From assembly GCF_003234855.1 (NCBI RefSeq), contig NZ_QKTO01000018.1, forward strand, positions 1-34,787: a stretch of DNA of 34,787 nt, written 5' to 3'. Shown one piece after another: positions 17,279-24,875 of this stretch. The notes under the pieces were generated by a model. The model did not search any database. It was not told the DNA's origin and was given only the letters and a program-made list of their open reading frames with translations. Positions within the stretch are counted from its first letter, which is position 1, and each line of letters starts with the position of its first letter. A program made the translations under genes and the position numbers. The DNA comes from Curtobacterium sp. MCBD17_032. GTDB lineage: Bacteria; Actinomycetota; Actinomycetes; Actinomycetales; Microbacteriaceae.

Positions 17279-19447
17279 ATGACACATGACACCACTTGGT
17301 CACCTCCAGCACCACCACTGATCCGCGGCTCCCGTGACCCGGCGGCGGCCGGGCTCCGGCCCGTCCGCGCCCGGCCTGCCCGACCTGCCCGGAGCCGGCC
17401 GGCTCTGGGCCGCGCCCCCCGACGCGGGGCGTTCGCGCGGGTGTGTTCGCTCGCAGTGGCGGCGATCGCCCTCGGGGCCGTCACCGTGCCGACCCTGCCG
17501 CCGCCGACGGCCACCGCCGACGAACTCGCCTTCCCCTGGTCGACGGGGTTCGACGACGCCGCCGGGGGGAGCCTCAGCGGGTCCGCGACGACCACCGGCG
17601 GACGACTCCGCCTGACGGAGGCCGTCCGTGACCAGGCCGGGGCGTGGGCGATGGGCGACACCTTCCCGTCCTCGCTCGGGCTCGACATCGAGTTCGACTA
17701 CGCGATGTGGACGCCGGGCGCGATCGGTGCCGACGGGCTCCTGCTGTACCTGGCCGACGGCTCCGTGCCGGCCGGTGTCGGGGCCTACGGGTCGGCCCTC
17801 GGGTACTCCTGCCGCTCCGGCACGACCCAGGGTGGCGGGCCGTGCACCCTGCCGGGCCTGCCGGGCGCCTTCGCGGCGGTCGCCCTCGACCAGTACGGCA
17901 ACTTCTCCCTGCCGTTCAACGACAGCGGCCCGGGCCAGACGCCGGACACCGTGACGATCCGTGGTTCCGGGGACGGGCTCTCGGGGTACCGGTTCGTGCA
18001 GCACGCCGGCGTGGCGGGCGGCGTCGCGACGGGGAGCCCGGCGACCCGGAAGGTGCGGGTGACGCTCGTGCCCGACGGCGACGGGCTGGCCCTGACCGTG
18101 CAGCTGCAGATGCCCGACGGCATGCGCACCGTGCTCGACCGCGTCCCGCTCGAGGGGAACGGTCAGGCGGCGCTGCCGGACACCCTGCGCATCGGGTTCG
18201 CCGGCGCGACCGGGTCGTTCGCGAGTGTCCACGAGGTCGACGACCTGCGCGTCAGCCAGCCGGCCGACCTCCGGGTCGAGCACGACGTGCCGCCGCTCGT
18301 GGCGGGTGAGCAGGTGCGGTACACCGTGACCGCGTCGAACGTCGGTCCCAACGCGTCCTCGCCGAGTCCGCTCGACGTCGACGTGCCCGACCAGGTGCAC
18401 GACGTCCACTGGACCTGCGCGGCCGCGTCGTCCTCGACGTGCACCGCACCGTCCGGCACAGGGGACGTCCACACCGCGGTCGGCCTCGAGCGGGGTGGAT
18501 CGGCCACCGTGACGGTCGAGGGCGCGATCGACCCGGACACGACCGGCTCGCTGACGAGCACGGCGACCGTGCAGACGGCACCGGGACTGGCGGACACGAA
18601 CGAGGCCGACAACACTTCGATCGCCTCGACTCCAGTGGAGACGGTCGCGCAGCTCACCACGGGCAAGTCGGTGACCACGGCCGACCCGGTCGCTCCCGGT
18701 GACGAGGTCGAGTACGCCGTGACCGCACGGAACGACGGACCGTCGACCGCGCGGTCCGTCGGAGCGGTCGACGACCTGCCCGCGCACCTGACGTTCGCGG
18801 GCTCGGACGACGGCTGCTCCGCCGAGGGGCAGCACGTCACCTGTTCCTCCGCGGTCGACCTCGCCCCGGGGCAGGAGCACGTGTTCCGGCTCCGGGCCCG
18901 ACTGGATCCGGAGTACCGCGGCGACGGGTCCGACGTGGTGAACGTGGCCACGGCGACCTCGCCCACGGACCCGGACGGCGGCGAGGAGTCCCCGGAGGTC
19001 CCGATCCGGGTGGTCGTGCCGGGCGGTCCGGGCACGGGAGGCCCTGAGGGGCCGGAGGGTCCGGAGGGTCCGGAAGGGCCGGAGGGTCCGGAAGGTCCGG
19101 AGGGGCCGGAGGGGCCGGAAGGTCCGGAGGGGCCGACCGGTCCGACCGGCCCGGCAGGCCCCGCTGGGCCGACGGGCCCTGCTCCGCACGCCGGAACCGG
19201 CGGTCCGAGCAGCCCGGCAGGCCCGGACGGTGGCCGGGGGGCAGTGTCATCCGGACCGGGCCGCAGCGTGACCCGGGCGTCCGGTCCGCAGGCGCTGGCC
19301 TACACCGGTGCGGACGGCCTCGCCGCGGCCGGCGCCACCGCGGCGGTGCTCGCCGCCGCCGGGGGTGGCACCTGGGTCCTCCTGCGGCGCAGGCGCCGGA
19401 CCGTCGGCCCGGTTGCGGACCCGGTCGAGGACACCGGACAGCTGTGA
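17279..19447 (+). CDS. Cell-wall-anchored L-type lectin with DUF11 repeats, collagen-like tract and LAYTG anchor
   Basis: A 722-residue surface protein. A long Arg-rich leader precedes a hydrophobic helix ending ATA, with predicted cleavage near residue 80. Residues about 83-320 resemble a legume/L-type lectin sandwich ([20 protein letters not shown]). Two DUF11-like Ig-type repeats follow (about 325-455 and 460-580), each with an even Cys pair. Next come 16 Gly-X-Y triplets from residue 588 (ten GPE, then GPT and GPA), a Pro/Gly/Ser spacer, and the sorting signal LAYTG at 673-677 with a hydrophobic helix and an RRRRR stop. LAxTG is the class E sortase motif of high-GC actinomycetes. It probably projects a glycan-binding head from the wall. 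The ATG at 17279 lacks a good Shine-Dalgarno; an internal GTG at 17441 would remove the basic n-region. A strong terminator follows. Confidence 0.85.
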   Translation: MTHDTTWSPPAPPLIRGSRDPAAAGLRPVRARPARPARSRPALGRAPRRGAFARVCSLAVAAIALGAVTVPTLPPPTATADELAFPWSTGFDDAAGGSLSGSATTTGGRLRLTEAVRDQAGAWAMGDTFPSSLGLDIEFDYAMWTPGAIGADGLLLYLADGSVPAGVGAYGSALGYSCRSGTTQGGGPCTLPGLPGAFAAVALDQYGNFSLPFNDSGPGQTPDTVTIRGSGDGLSGYRFVQHAGVAGGVATGSPATRKVRVTLVPDGDGLALTVQLQMPDGMRTVLDRVPLEGNGQAALPDTLRIGFAGATGSFASVHEVDDLRVSQPADLRVEHDVPPLVAGEQVRYTVTASNVGPNASSPSPLDVDVPDQVHDVHWTCAAASSSTCTAPSGTGDVHTAVGLERGGSATVTVEGAIDPDTTGSLTSTATVQTAPGLADTNEADNTSIASTPVETVAQLTTGKSVTTADPVAPGDEVEYAVTARNDGPSTARSVGAVDDLPAHLTFAGSDDGCSAEGQHVTCSSAVDLAPGQEHVFRLRARLDPEYRGDGSDVVNVATATSPTDPDGGEESPEVPIRVVVPGGPGTGGPEGPEGPEGPEGPEGPEGPEGPEGPEGPEGPTGPTGPAGPAGPTGPAPHAGTGGPSSPAGPDGGRGAVSSGPGRSVTRASGPQALAYTGADGLAAAGATAAVLAAAGGGTWVLLRRRRRTVGPVADPVEDTGQL
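19040..19185 (+). repeat. Collagen-like Gly-Pro-X coding repeat
   Basis: Nine-base units encoding GPE repeat ten times in a row, followed by [15 protein letters not shown] and GPA. Synonymous GGT/GGG/GGC and GAG/GAA changes among units show the tract is not a very recent expansion throughout. Such tracts change length easily by slippage. Confidence 0.9.
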
Positions 19448-19452
19448 CACCC

Positions 19453-19493
19453 CGACGGTGGCGGGAGACGCGAGCTGCCTCCCGCCACCGTCG
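19453..19493. terminator. Terminator hairpin after the lectin gene
   Basis: Perfect 15-bp arms (19453-19467 CGACGGTGGCGGGAG and 19479-19493) close an 11-nt loop, starting 6 bp after the stop codon. Confidence 0.85.
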
Positions 19494-19526
19494 AGCGGCC
19501 CGGGCAGACGACCGGGACGGCGGCGG

Positions 19527-19532
19527 TAGGAT
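19527..19532 (+). promoter_or_regulatory. -10 box (TAGGAT) of the DUF308-like gene
   Basis: TAGGAT lies 34 nt before the GTG at 19567, with GAGAGAGG (19555-19562) as the ribosome site. Normal leadered promoter. Confidence 0.45.
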
Positions 19533-19566
19533 CGATCGTACGAACCGCCAGCCCGAGAGAGGTCCT

Positions 19567-20208
19567 GTGTCCGACTCCGTGGACGACGCCCACCAGCGCG
19601 CGCGGTACTGGCCGGTCCCCGTCCTCCGGGCCGTCCCGGCCGCCGTCATCGCGATGGTGATCACCTTCTCCCCGAACCACGCCGCCGCGTTCGGCCTCGT
19701 GTCGTTCGGGGTCTTCGCCCTGGTCGACGGCGCCGCCCTCGCCTGGGGGAGCGCCACTCGCCTGCCGGACGACGCCCGTTCGCGCCGGTCCGGCCTCCTG
19801 CAGGCGGTGCTCTCGTTCGTCGCCGGCGGGGTCGCACTCGCGTGCAACGGCCTCGGACTCCCGGCGTTCATCGCGATCGTGGTCGCCTACGCCGTCCTGA
19901 CCGGTGCGCTCGAACTCGCGCAGGGCCTCCGCGCCCGAGGCCGGTCACCGTTCTCCCGTGACTGGACGACCGTCGGCGGCCTCACCCTGCTGCTCGCCGT
20001 CGCCTTCCTCGTGACGCCCCCGGACTACTCGCAGCAGCTCGGCGGCGTCGAGCGGGTCACCGGCACCCTGGACGCGTCGATCGTCCTCGTCGGACTCCTC
20101 GGCGCGTACCTCGCCATCGCGGCGGTCTTCCACCTGATCGCCGGCCTCTCGCACAAGTGGGGGACGGCTGCGCCCGCGGCCACCCCGGACGGAGCACCAC
20201 ACGCATGA
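19567..20208 (+). CDS. Six-helix membrane protein, HdeD/DUF308-like
   Basis: A 213-residue membrane protein with six hydrophobic helices in three pairs, at roughly 17-33, 36-55, 70-90, 93-112, 125-143 and 160-185. Small Gly/Ala-rich helices and short loops resemble the HdeD (DUF308) family, whose founding member is an acid-resistance membrane protein of E. coli; the match is by pattern only. The GTG start follows GAGAGAGG at a short spacing of 4 nt. The stop TGA overlaps the ATG of the next gene, so the two are translationally coupled and probably function together in the membrane. Confidence 0.75.
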   Translation: MSDSVDDAHQRARYWPVPVLRAVPAAVIAMVITFSPNHAAAFGLVSFGVFALVDGAALAWGSATRLPDDARSRRSGLLQAVLSFVAGGVALACNGLGLPAFIAIVVAYAVLTGALELAQGLRARGRSPFSRDWTTVGGLTLLLAVAFLVTPPDYSQQLGGVERVTGTLDASIVLVGLLGAYLAIAAVFHLIAGLSHKWGTAAPAATPDGAPHA

Positions 20209-20468
20209 CCACCCCCAGCCGTCGTGACCGTCTGCGTCCGGCAGAACTCCTCGGGATCTCCGCGATCATCGCGGTCGTCGTCGGGCTCGTCGTGCTGATG
20301 TCGACCCGGGAGCCGACCCTCGCGCTCGTCTTCTTCGGGGTCGGGTTCATCGTGGTCGTCGTCGTGATGGCGATGCTCCAGCTCACCTCCACCTCGGACC
20401 AGGACGACAACGACATGCTCGGCGGGCACAAGACGCCCGGCGACGGCGAGGGCGACGGCTTCCACTGA
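20205..20468 (+). CDS. Small two-helix membrane protein
   Basis: An 87-residue protein with a basic N-terminus (PSRRDRLRPAELL), two hydrophobic helices at about 16-33 and 39-58, and an acidic tail (DQDDNDMLGG and GDGEGDG). I do not recognise a named family. The ATG overlaps the stop of the preceding DUF308-like gene by four bases (ATGA), which fixes the start and shows co-translation. By topology it could be an accessory subunit of the upstream six-helix protein. Confidence 0.75.
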   Translation: MTTPSRRDRLRPAELLGISAIIAVVVGLVVLMSTREPTLALVFFGVGFIVVVVVMAMLQLTSTSDQDDNDMLGGHKTPGDGEGDGFH

Positions 20469-20471
20469 GCC

Positions 20472-20492
20472 TGCCCGCGATGCGAACGGGCA
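20472..20492. terminator. Weak hairpin after the small membrane protein
   Basis: A 6-bp stem TGCCCG/CGGGCA with a 9-nt loop lies 4 bp past the stop at 20468. It is the only hairpin I see at this gene end. Confidence 0.35.
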
Positions 20493-20537
20493 TCAGACGG
20501 TCCCCCGGGCCAGGCAGTCGCCGGGTCTCCAGGGCGT

Positions 20538-20587
20538 GCTCGTGGCCCGTGCTCGCGACCCGTCCTCGTGACCCGTCCTCGTACCGG
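20538..20587. repeat. 13-bp tandem repeat between convergent genes
   Basis: Units at 20538-20550, 20551-20563 and 20564-20576 share the pattern NCTCGNGRCCCGT, followed by a partial unit CCTCGTACCGG. The array fills the gap between the small membrane protein and the LysR gene end. Confidence 0.65.
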
Positions 20588-20624
20588 AGTCCGACCGCAG
20601 GCAGCGGTCCTCGCGGCCGACGGG

Positions 20625-21500
20625 TCAGAGCGTGGCCGCGACGATGTCCCGCGCCAGCGCCCGGGTCGCGCGGTTCGGCTCCGGGGTGCTCCGCATGGCG
20701 AGCCCGATCCGCAGGGGCTCGACAGCGTCCTCGAGCTCCAGCACGGCGCCGTCGAACCGGACTCCCGAGTCCGGCACGACTCCGACGCCGATGCCCGCCG
20801 AGGCGAAGCGCACGACCGCCGGCATGTCGTTCATCTCGGCGACCACCCGCCGCCGGATCCCGAGCCGGTCCAGCGCCGCGTCGAGGATCAGCCGGTTGCC
20901 GAACCCCGAGGCGGTGTCGACGAAGGACTCGTCCGCCAGCTCCGCGAGCGACACCGAGGACCGACCAGCGAACCGGTGGTCGGTCGCGAGGAACACCCGG
21001 AACGGCATCTCGCGGAGCGGCTCGACGACCACGCCGGCCGGTGTCGCGGGCAGCCCCGTGTAGGCGAGGTCGAGCCGACCCGCCACCAGGTCCTGCACGA
21101 GCCCGGTCGTCCCGGTCGGGGACGTCATGAGTTCCACCGCGACGAGCGGGTGTCGCTCGCGGAACCCACGCAGGACCCCGGTCAGGTCGACGATGTCCAT
21201 GCTCGTGAAGATCCCGAGCCGCACCCGGCCGCGCAGTTCCGCGTCGGAAGCGGCGGCCAGGTCCCGCATCCGGTCGAGCGACTCGAGCACGGCACGAGCA
21301 TGCGGGAGCAGGTCCTCACCCGCCGCGGTGAGGACGAGACGCCGTCCGCCGCGCTCGAACAGCTGGACGCCCAGGGAGCGCTCGAGGCTCGCGATGCCCG
21401 CGGAGACGGTCGACTGCGCCGCCCACAGGCGTTCCGCAGCCCGGGTGACACCGCCCTCGGTCGCCACCGCGACGAACTGCTCGAGCAACCGCGTTTCCAT
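20625..21500 (-). CDS. LysR-family transcriptional regulator
   Basis: A 291-residue LysR-type regulator. The N-terminal winged helix (about 1-60) shows ETRLLEQFVAVATEGGVTRA then AQSTVSAGIASLE and LFERGGRRLVLT. The effector-binding domain (about 88-290) has the usual periplasmic-binding fold pattern. It is divergent from the MFS transporter with 81 bp between starts, so that transporter is its most likely target. A 17-bp palindrome with a T-N11-A core lies 9 bp upstream of its own start, which fits autorepression and divergent control. The ATG at 21500 has GATGAT 6 nt upstream; the frame extends further upstream, but that would place the operator inside the gene. Confidence 0.9.
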   Translation of the reverse strand: METRLLEQFVAVATEGGVTRAAERLWAAQSTVSAGIASLERSLGVQLFERGGRRLVLTAAGEDLLPHARAVLESLDRMRDLAAASDAELRGRVRLGIFTSMDIVDLTGVLRGFRERHPLVAVELMTSPTGTTGLVQDLVAGRLDLAYTGLPATPAGVVVEPLREMPFRVFLATDHRFAGRSSVSLAELADESFVDTASGFGNRLILDAALDRLGIRRRVVAEMNDMPAVVRFASAGIGVGVVPDSGVRFDGAVLELEDAVEPLRIGLAMRSTPEPNRATRALARDIVAATL

Positions 21501-21508
21501 GCCCTCAT

Positions 21509-21525
21509 CATCGACCAGGTCGATG
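21509..21525. promoter_or_regulatory. LysR box: perfect 17-bp palindrome with T-N11-A core
   Basis: Arms CATCGAC (21509-21515) and GTCGATG (21519-21525) flank a 3-bp centre. T at 21511 and A at 21523 are separated by exactly 11 bases, the classic LysR recognition geometry. It lies in the divergent LysR/MFS promoter region. Confidence 0.7.
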
Positions 21526-21581
21526 GTCGTCATCAAGACGATCCGTTTGACCCGATGGTGCAGTGGCGGGACCATCGGAGC

Positions 21582-22841
21582 ATGTCATCAGTGACCGAGA
21601 CCACCGCGGCGAGCACGCGACCCACCGCTCCGGCTCCACGAGGCCGCCGGGCCCACTCGCGTCGTCGCCACGGTCTCGGCTTCTGGGCCGTCGCGTTCGC
21701 GTTCACCGCGGTGATGGCCTTCGCGACGGTCCCCGCACCGCTCTACGTCATCTACCAGGCACGAGACGGCTTCCCGACCTTCACGACGACGGTCGTCTTC
21801 GCTGCGTACGGCCTCGGCGTCGTCGCCTCGCTCTGGCTCGCCGGGCACCTGAGCGACGTCCACGGGCGTCGGCCGCTCATCCTCGTGTCCGTGGCACTCG
21901 AACTCGTCGCCGCGGTGCTGTTCCTCCTCTGGAACGACGTCACCGGGCTGATCGTGGCGCGGCTCGTCACCGGCCTGGGAGTCGGCACGCTCACCGCCAC
22001 CGCGACCGCGCACCTCGGGGAACTCAAGGTCCGGGCGACCGGCGACGAGTCCTCGGCGAAGGGCGCGAGCGTCGCCGCGGGCGTCGTCAACCTCGGTGGC
22101 CTGTCACTCGGCGCCCTGATCGGCGGAGCGCTCGCCGAGTTCGTCGGACAGCCGCTCATGGTGCCCTACGTGGTGTTCGTGATCGCGCTCGCGGTCGCCT
22201 TCGTCGTGGTGCTCGCCGCGCCCGAGACCGTCGACCGCCCGGCCACCCCGGTGCCGTACCACCCGCAGCGCATCCAGGCCCCGGACGGACAGGGGCCCGC
22301 CTTCTGGGCCGCCGGCACGGGTGCGTTCGCCGCGCTGGCGGTGCAGGGGCTCTTCACCTCGGTCGCGCCGACCTTCCTCGGGACGACCTTCCACGTCACC
22401 GACCGCCTGGCTGCCGGGGCCACCACCTTCGGGGTCTTCGCCGCGAGCGCGCTCTCGCAGGTCGTCTTCGCGAAGCTGCCCCAGCGAACGCAGATCCGGC
22501 TCGGCGTCGGGCTGTTGGTCGGCGGCCTCGCGGTCCTCGCGGTCTCGGCGGTGGTGCTCCAGGTCGCCGGGTTCATCGGCGGCGGGGTCGTCGCCGGTGC
22601 CGGGGTCGGACTGCTCTTCCGCGCCTCGATCGGCAGCGCGGGCGCCCTGGTCGGACCCGAGCAGCGTGGCGGCGTCCTGGCAGCCACGTTCCTCATCGCC
22701 TACGCCGGGCTCACCGTCCCGGTCGTCGCGGTCGGCGCCGCACTGCTCGTCCTGCCGACCCTGCCCGTCCTCATCGGGTACGTGGTGCTCGTCGCGGTGC
22801 TCGCGATCGTCGCCGGGTCGCGGCTGGCCGCCCGCGCCTGA
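21582..22841 (+). CDS. Major facilitator superfamily transporter
   Basis: A 419-residue membrane protein with 12 predicted helices. The loop between helices 2 and 3 carries the MFS motif A as GHLSDVHGRRP, and helix 4 has VARLVTGLGVGTLTA. A 30-residue basic N-terminal tail (RGRRAHSRRRH) precedes helix 1. This class usually exports drugs or metabolites in exchange for protons; substrate unknown. It is controlled, by inference, by the divergent LysR protein. GGAG lies 4 nt before the ATG. The last codons and the stop are part of a 49-bp tandem duplication, so the present 3' end may have been shaped by repeat expansion. Confidence 0.9.
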   Translation: MSSVTETTAASTRPTAPAPRGRRAHSRRRHGLGFWAVAFAFTAVMAFATVPAPLYVIYQARDGFPTFTTTVVFAAYGLGVVASLWLAGHLSDVHGRRPLILVSVALELVAAVLFLLWNDVTGLIVARLVTGLGVGTLTATATAHLGELKVRATGDESSAKGASVAAGVVNLGGLSLGALIGGALAEFVGQPLMVPYVVFVIALAVAFVVVLAAPETVDRPATPVPYHPQRIQAPDGQGPAFWAAGTGAFAALAVQGLFTSVAPTFLGTTFHVTDRLAAGATTFGVFAASALSQVVFAKLPQRTQIRLGVGLLVGGLAVLAVSAVVLQVAGFIGGGVVAGAGVGLLFRASIGSAGALVGPEQRGGVLAATFLIAYAGLTVPVVAVGAALLVLPTLPVLIGYVVLVAVLAIVAGSRLAARA

Positions 22842-22932
22842 GCGACCGCCGAGCCGCCCGCCCGCCCGCCGGGACGCCGCCCGCGCCTGAGCGACTGCCG
22901 AGCCGCCCGCCCGCCCGCCGGGACGCCGCCCG
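22828..22932. repeat. 49-bp tandem duplication spanning the MFS stop codon
   Basis: Copy 1 at 22831-22879 and copy 2 at 22880-22928 differ at one base (C at 22847, T at 22896). The match extends a few bases on each side. Each copy contains GCGCCTGAGCGAC, so the MFS stop context is duplicated. Each ends in GGGACGCCGCC, which leads into the 19-bp repeat array. Confidence 0.85.
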
Positions 22933-23109
22933 ATGCCGCGGCGTCTCGGCGCCTCCGCGGCGTCGCCAGCGCGCCGAGACCCCGCCCGCCGGGATGCCGC
23001 CAGCACGTCGGGACGCCGCAGGCGCGTCGAGACGCCGCCGGCGCGTCGAGACGCCGCCGGCGCGCCGAGACGCCACCCGATACCGCGGCGTCTCGACGCC
23101 TCCGCGGCG
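22929..23109. repeat. Composite 19-bp repeat array flanked by 34-bp direct repeats
   Basis: Two 34-bp copies (22929-22962 and 23076-23109, 32 of 34 identical) contain GCGGCGTCTCG. Between them, units phased every 19 bp start near 22988, 23007, 23026, 23045 and 23064, with core GTCGAGACGCCGCCGGCGC. The flanking copies carry the same core inverted, so the array can fold into large hairpins. The gap 22842-23243 (402 bp) holds this array, the 49-bp duplication and the promoter of the next gene; I see no gene in it. Confidence 0.8.
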
Positions 23110-23231
23110 CCGTCCGGGGAAGGCGGCGTCCGGCCGGCCCGGCATCGTCCCGCCGGCCCGCCAGCCGACGGCGCATCCCGGGCTCCCCCCCCGTCCGACG
23201 AGCAGGGCGGGGGGAGGTACGCCCCCTCCGG

Positions 23232-23237
23232 CATACT
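23232..23237 (+). promoter_or_regulatory. -10 box (CATACT) of the secreted protein gene
   Basis: CATACT, one base from TATACT, ends 6 nt before the ATG at 23244 with no Shine-Dalgarno, consistent with a leaderless transcript. Confidence 0.45.
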
Positions 23238-23243
23238 GGCCGG

Positions 23244-23873
23244 ATGGCCTCGAAGCGCTCGCGATCCACCCTCACCGGTCTCGCGGCGGTCCTCGCCGCC
23301 GGCCTCGTGATCGGTGGTTTCGTCGTGACGGACGTGCGGGAGGGTGACGACGCCGTGCTCTCCGCGGCACCGTCGGCGACCGCGGGCGACCCGGCCGACG
23401 GCGGGGACGCAGCCCGTCGCACGGGGAGCGACGGCGGTGTCGCGGTGATCGACCGGGTCGGCCCCGACCTCCCCGGCCGACGCGCACTGACGGCGTGCGA
23501 GACCGACAGCCGTGCGCGCGTCGCCTCGTACGACACCGCAGCGCTCGGCAGGGTCGTGATGGAGTGCGGGACGTCAGCGCAGGGCTACGAGCACATCCGC
23601 GTCCGGCACACCGCCGATTGGGAGGACGTCCTCCGCGGCCACACCACGAGCCGCGACTGGGACGACGCGATGTTCACCGCGGTGCACACGGCCCTCACCG
23701 AACCGCAGAAGGGCCTGCCGGTCGACGCCGGCGACGGCAAGGTCTGCTACGCCGCTCCGGTGCGGTTCGACGACGGCAGCGCGCCGAGCCCGGACGGCTT
23801 CGTCAAGGTGATCGTGTCCGCCACGACGGAGCGCGTCATCACGGCCTACCCGACGGACGAGTCGGACTGCTGA
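23244..23873 (+). CDS. Secreted protein with a possible BECR-fold ribonuclease domain
   Basis: A 209-residue protein with an N-terminal signal or signal-anchor helix (KRSRSTLTGLAAVLAAGLVI), a disordered linker to about residue 75, and a compact C-terminal domain (about 80-209). The domain has YEHIRVRHTADW, then VCYAAPV, and ends VKVIVSATTERVITAYPT. An early H..RH motif, a mid-domain CY strand and a closing hydrophobic strand with TAYP are characteristic of BECR-fold (barnase/EndoU/RelE-like) RNases in polymorphic toxins. This is recognition by pattern, not alignment. Four Cys residues (ACET, MECG, VCY and the C-terminal Cys) would allow two disulphides outside the cell. No immunity-like small gene adjoins it: the next gene is a convergent CDF exporter. 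It might instead be a secreted nuclease or an inactive domain. Confidence 0.6.
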   Translation: MASKRSRSTLTGLAAVLAAGLVIGGFVVTDVREGDDAVLSAAPSATAGDPADGGDAARRTGSDGGVAVIDRVGPDLPGRRALTACETDSRARVASYDTAALGRVVMECGTSAQGYEHIRVRHTADWEDVLRGHTTSRDWDDAMFTAVHTALTEPQKGLPVDAGDGKVCYAAPVRFDDGSAPSPDGFVKVIVSATTERVITAYPTDESDC

Positions 23874-23912
23874 CCCGCTCGCACGATGCCCGCTGGTCGC
23901 GCCGGGGGAGGA

Positions 23913-24827
23913 TCAGGCGTGCACCTCGTGCTCGTGCCGCTGGTGCGACGCCGGTTCGAGCTGGAAGGTCGAGTGCTCGACCGGCACGTCGAAGTGCTCC
24001 GCCACGCACTGCTGCAGCTCGTCGAGGATCGCGGGGGCGTGGGCCGTCGTGAAGCAGTGGTCGTCCACCACCACGTGCGCGGTGAGGTTCGGGACGCCGG
24101 TCGACACGAGGGTGGCGTGCAGGTCGTGCACCGCGATGACGTGGTCGAGTTCGAGGATGTGCCCGCGCACCGCGTCGAGGTCGAGTCCGCGCGGCGTGGC
24201 CTCGAGCAGGACGTCGGCGGTCTCGTGCAGGAGTTTCACCGCCCGCGGCAGGATGAGCGCCCCGATGAGCAGCGCCGCGACCGAGTCGGCCCGTTGCCAG
24301 CCGGTCAGGAACAGCACGACGGCGGCCGCGATGACGGCGACGGACCCCAGCGTGTCGTTGAGGACCTCGAGCCGTGCTGCACGCGAGGTGAACCCTTCGC
24401 CCGACGCCCGGACGAGGACCGCGAACGCCACGAGGTTGCCGACGAGCCCGATGATCCCGAAGGCGAGCAGCGGTCCCGCCTCGATCTCCTCGGGGACGAA
24501 CAGCCGCTGCACCGCCGAGATCACCACGTAGACGCCGACCGCGAGCAGGATCGCGGCCTGCGCGGTCGCCCCGAGGACCTCGGCCCGCTGGTACCCCCAC
24601 GTGCGCCGCGCCGTCGGGATCCGCCGCGCCAGACGCGTGGCGACGAGTCCGATGCCCAGCCCGCCGGTGTCGACGACCATGTGCCCGGCGTCGACGAGCA
24701 GGGCGAGCGACCCCGTCACGACCGCACCGACGACCTCGGCGAGCAGGATGCCGGCCGAGATGCAGAACGCGATCAGCAGGGCGCGCTCGGACGCGTGTCC
24801 GTGCGCGTGGCCGTGGTCGTGTCCCAT
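23913..24827 (-). CDS. Cation diffusion facilitator (zinc-type) exporter
   Basis: A 304-residue membrane protein of the CDF family. It begins with the His-rich MGHDHGHAHGHASE, followed by six hydrophobic helices. Helix 2 carries the metal-site segment LLVDAGHMVVD and helix 5 carries LNDTLGSVAV; the C-terminal cytoplasmic domain (about 205-304) is rich in His and closes with HQRHEHEVHA. It most likely exports Zn2+, perhaps Co2+ or Cd2+, in exchange for H+. The ATG at 24827 is preferred over the one at 24836 because TACGAT lies 7 nt upstream of it with no Shine-Dalgarno at either start. It is divergent from the DUF4166 gene, 48 bp apart. Confidence 0.92.
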   Translation of the reverse strand: MGHDHGHAHGHASERALLIAFCISAGILLAEVVGAVVTGSLALLVDAGHMVVDTGGLGIGLVATRLARRIPTARRTWGYQRAEVLGATAQAAILLAVGVYVVISAVQRLFVPEEIEAGPLLAFGIIGLVGNLVAFAVLVRASGEGFTSRAARLEVLNDTLGSVAVIAAAVVLFLTGWQRADSVAALLIGALILPRAVKLLHETADVLLEATPRGLDLDAVRGHILELDHVIAVHDLHATLVSTGVPNLTAHVVVDDHCFTTAHAPAILDELQQCVAEHFDVPVEHSTFQLEPASHQRHEHEVHA

Positions 24828-24834
24828 GTCCGCC

Positions 24835-24840
24835 ATCGTA
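24835..24840 (-). promoter_or_regulatory. -10 box (TACGAT) of the CDF gene
   Basis: On the minus strand TACGAT is followed by 7 nt and then the ATG at 24827. This decides the start, since the alternative ATG at 24836 overlaps the box. Confidence 0.5.
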
Positions 24841-24862
24841 GGAGCCCCGTCCGACGACGTGC

Positions 24863-24868
24863 CAGGAT
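24863..24868 (+). promoter_or_regulatory. -10 box (CAGGAT) of the DUF4166 gene
   Basis: CAGGAT ends 7 nt before the GTG at 24876. With the opposed TACGAT box at 24835-24840, this makes a compact back-to-back promoter. Confidence 0.4.
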
Positions 24869-24875
24869 CGGGGAC

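Noticed and set aside
22842..23243. Possible CRISPR array or coding region in the repeat-rich gap
   Set aside because: Units are contiguous 19-bp tandem repeats with no unique spacers, no cas genes are nearby, and open frames there are Arg/Pro/Ala-rich noise.
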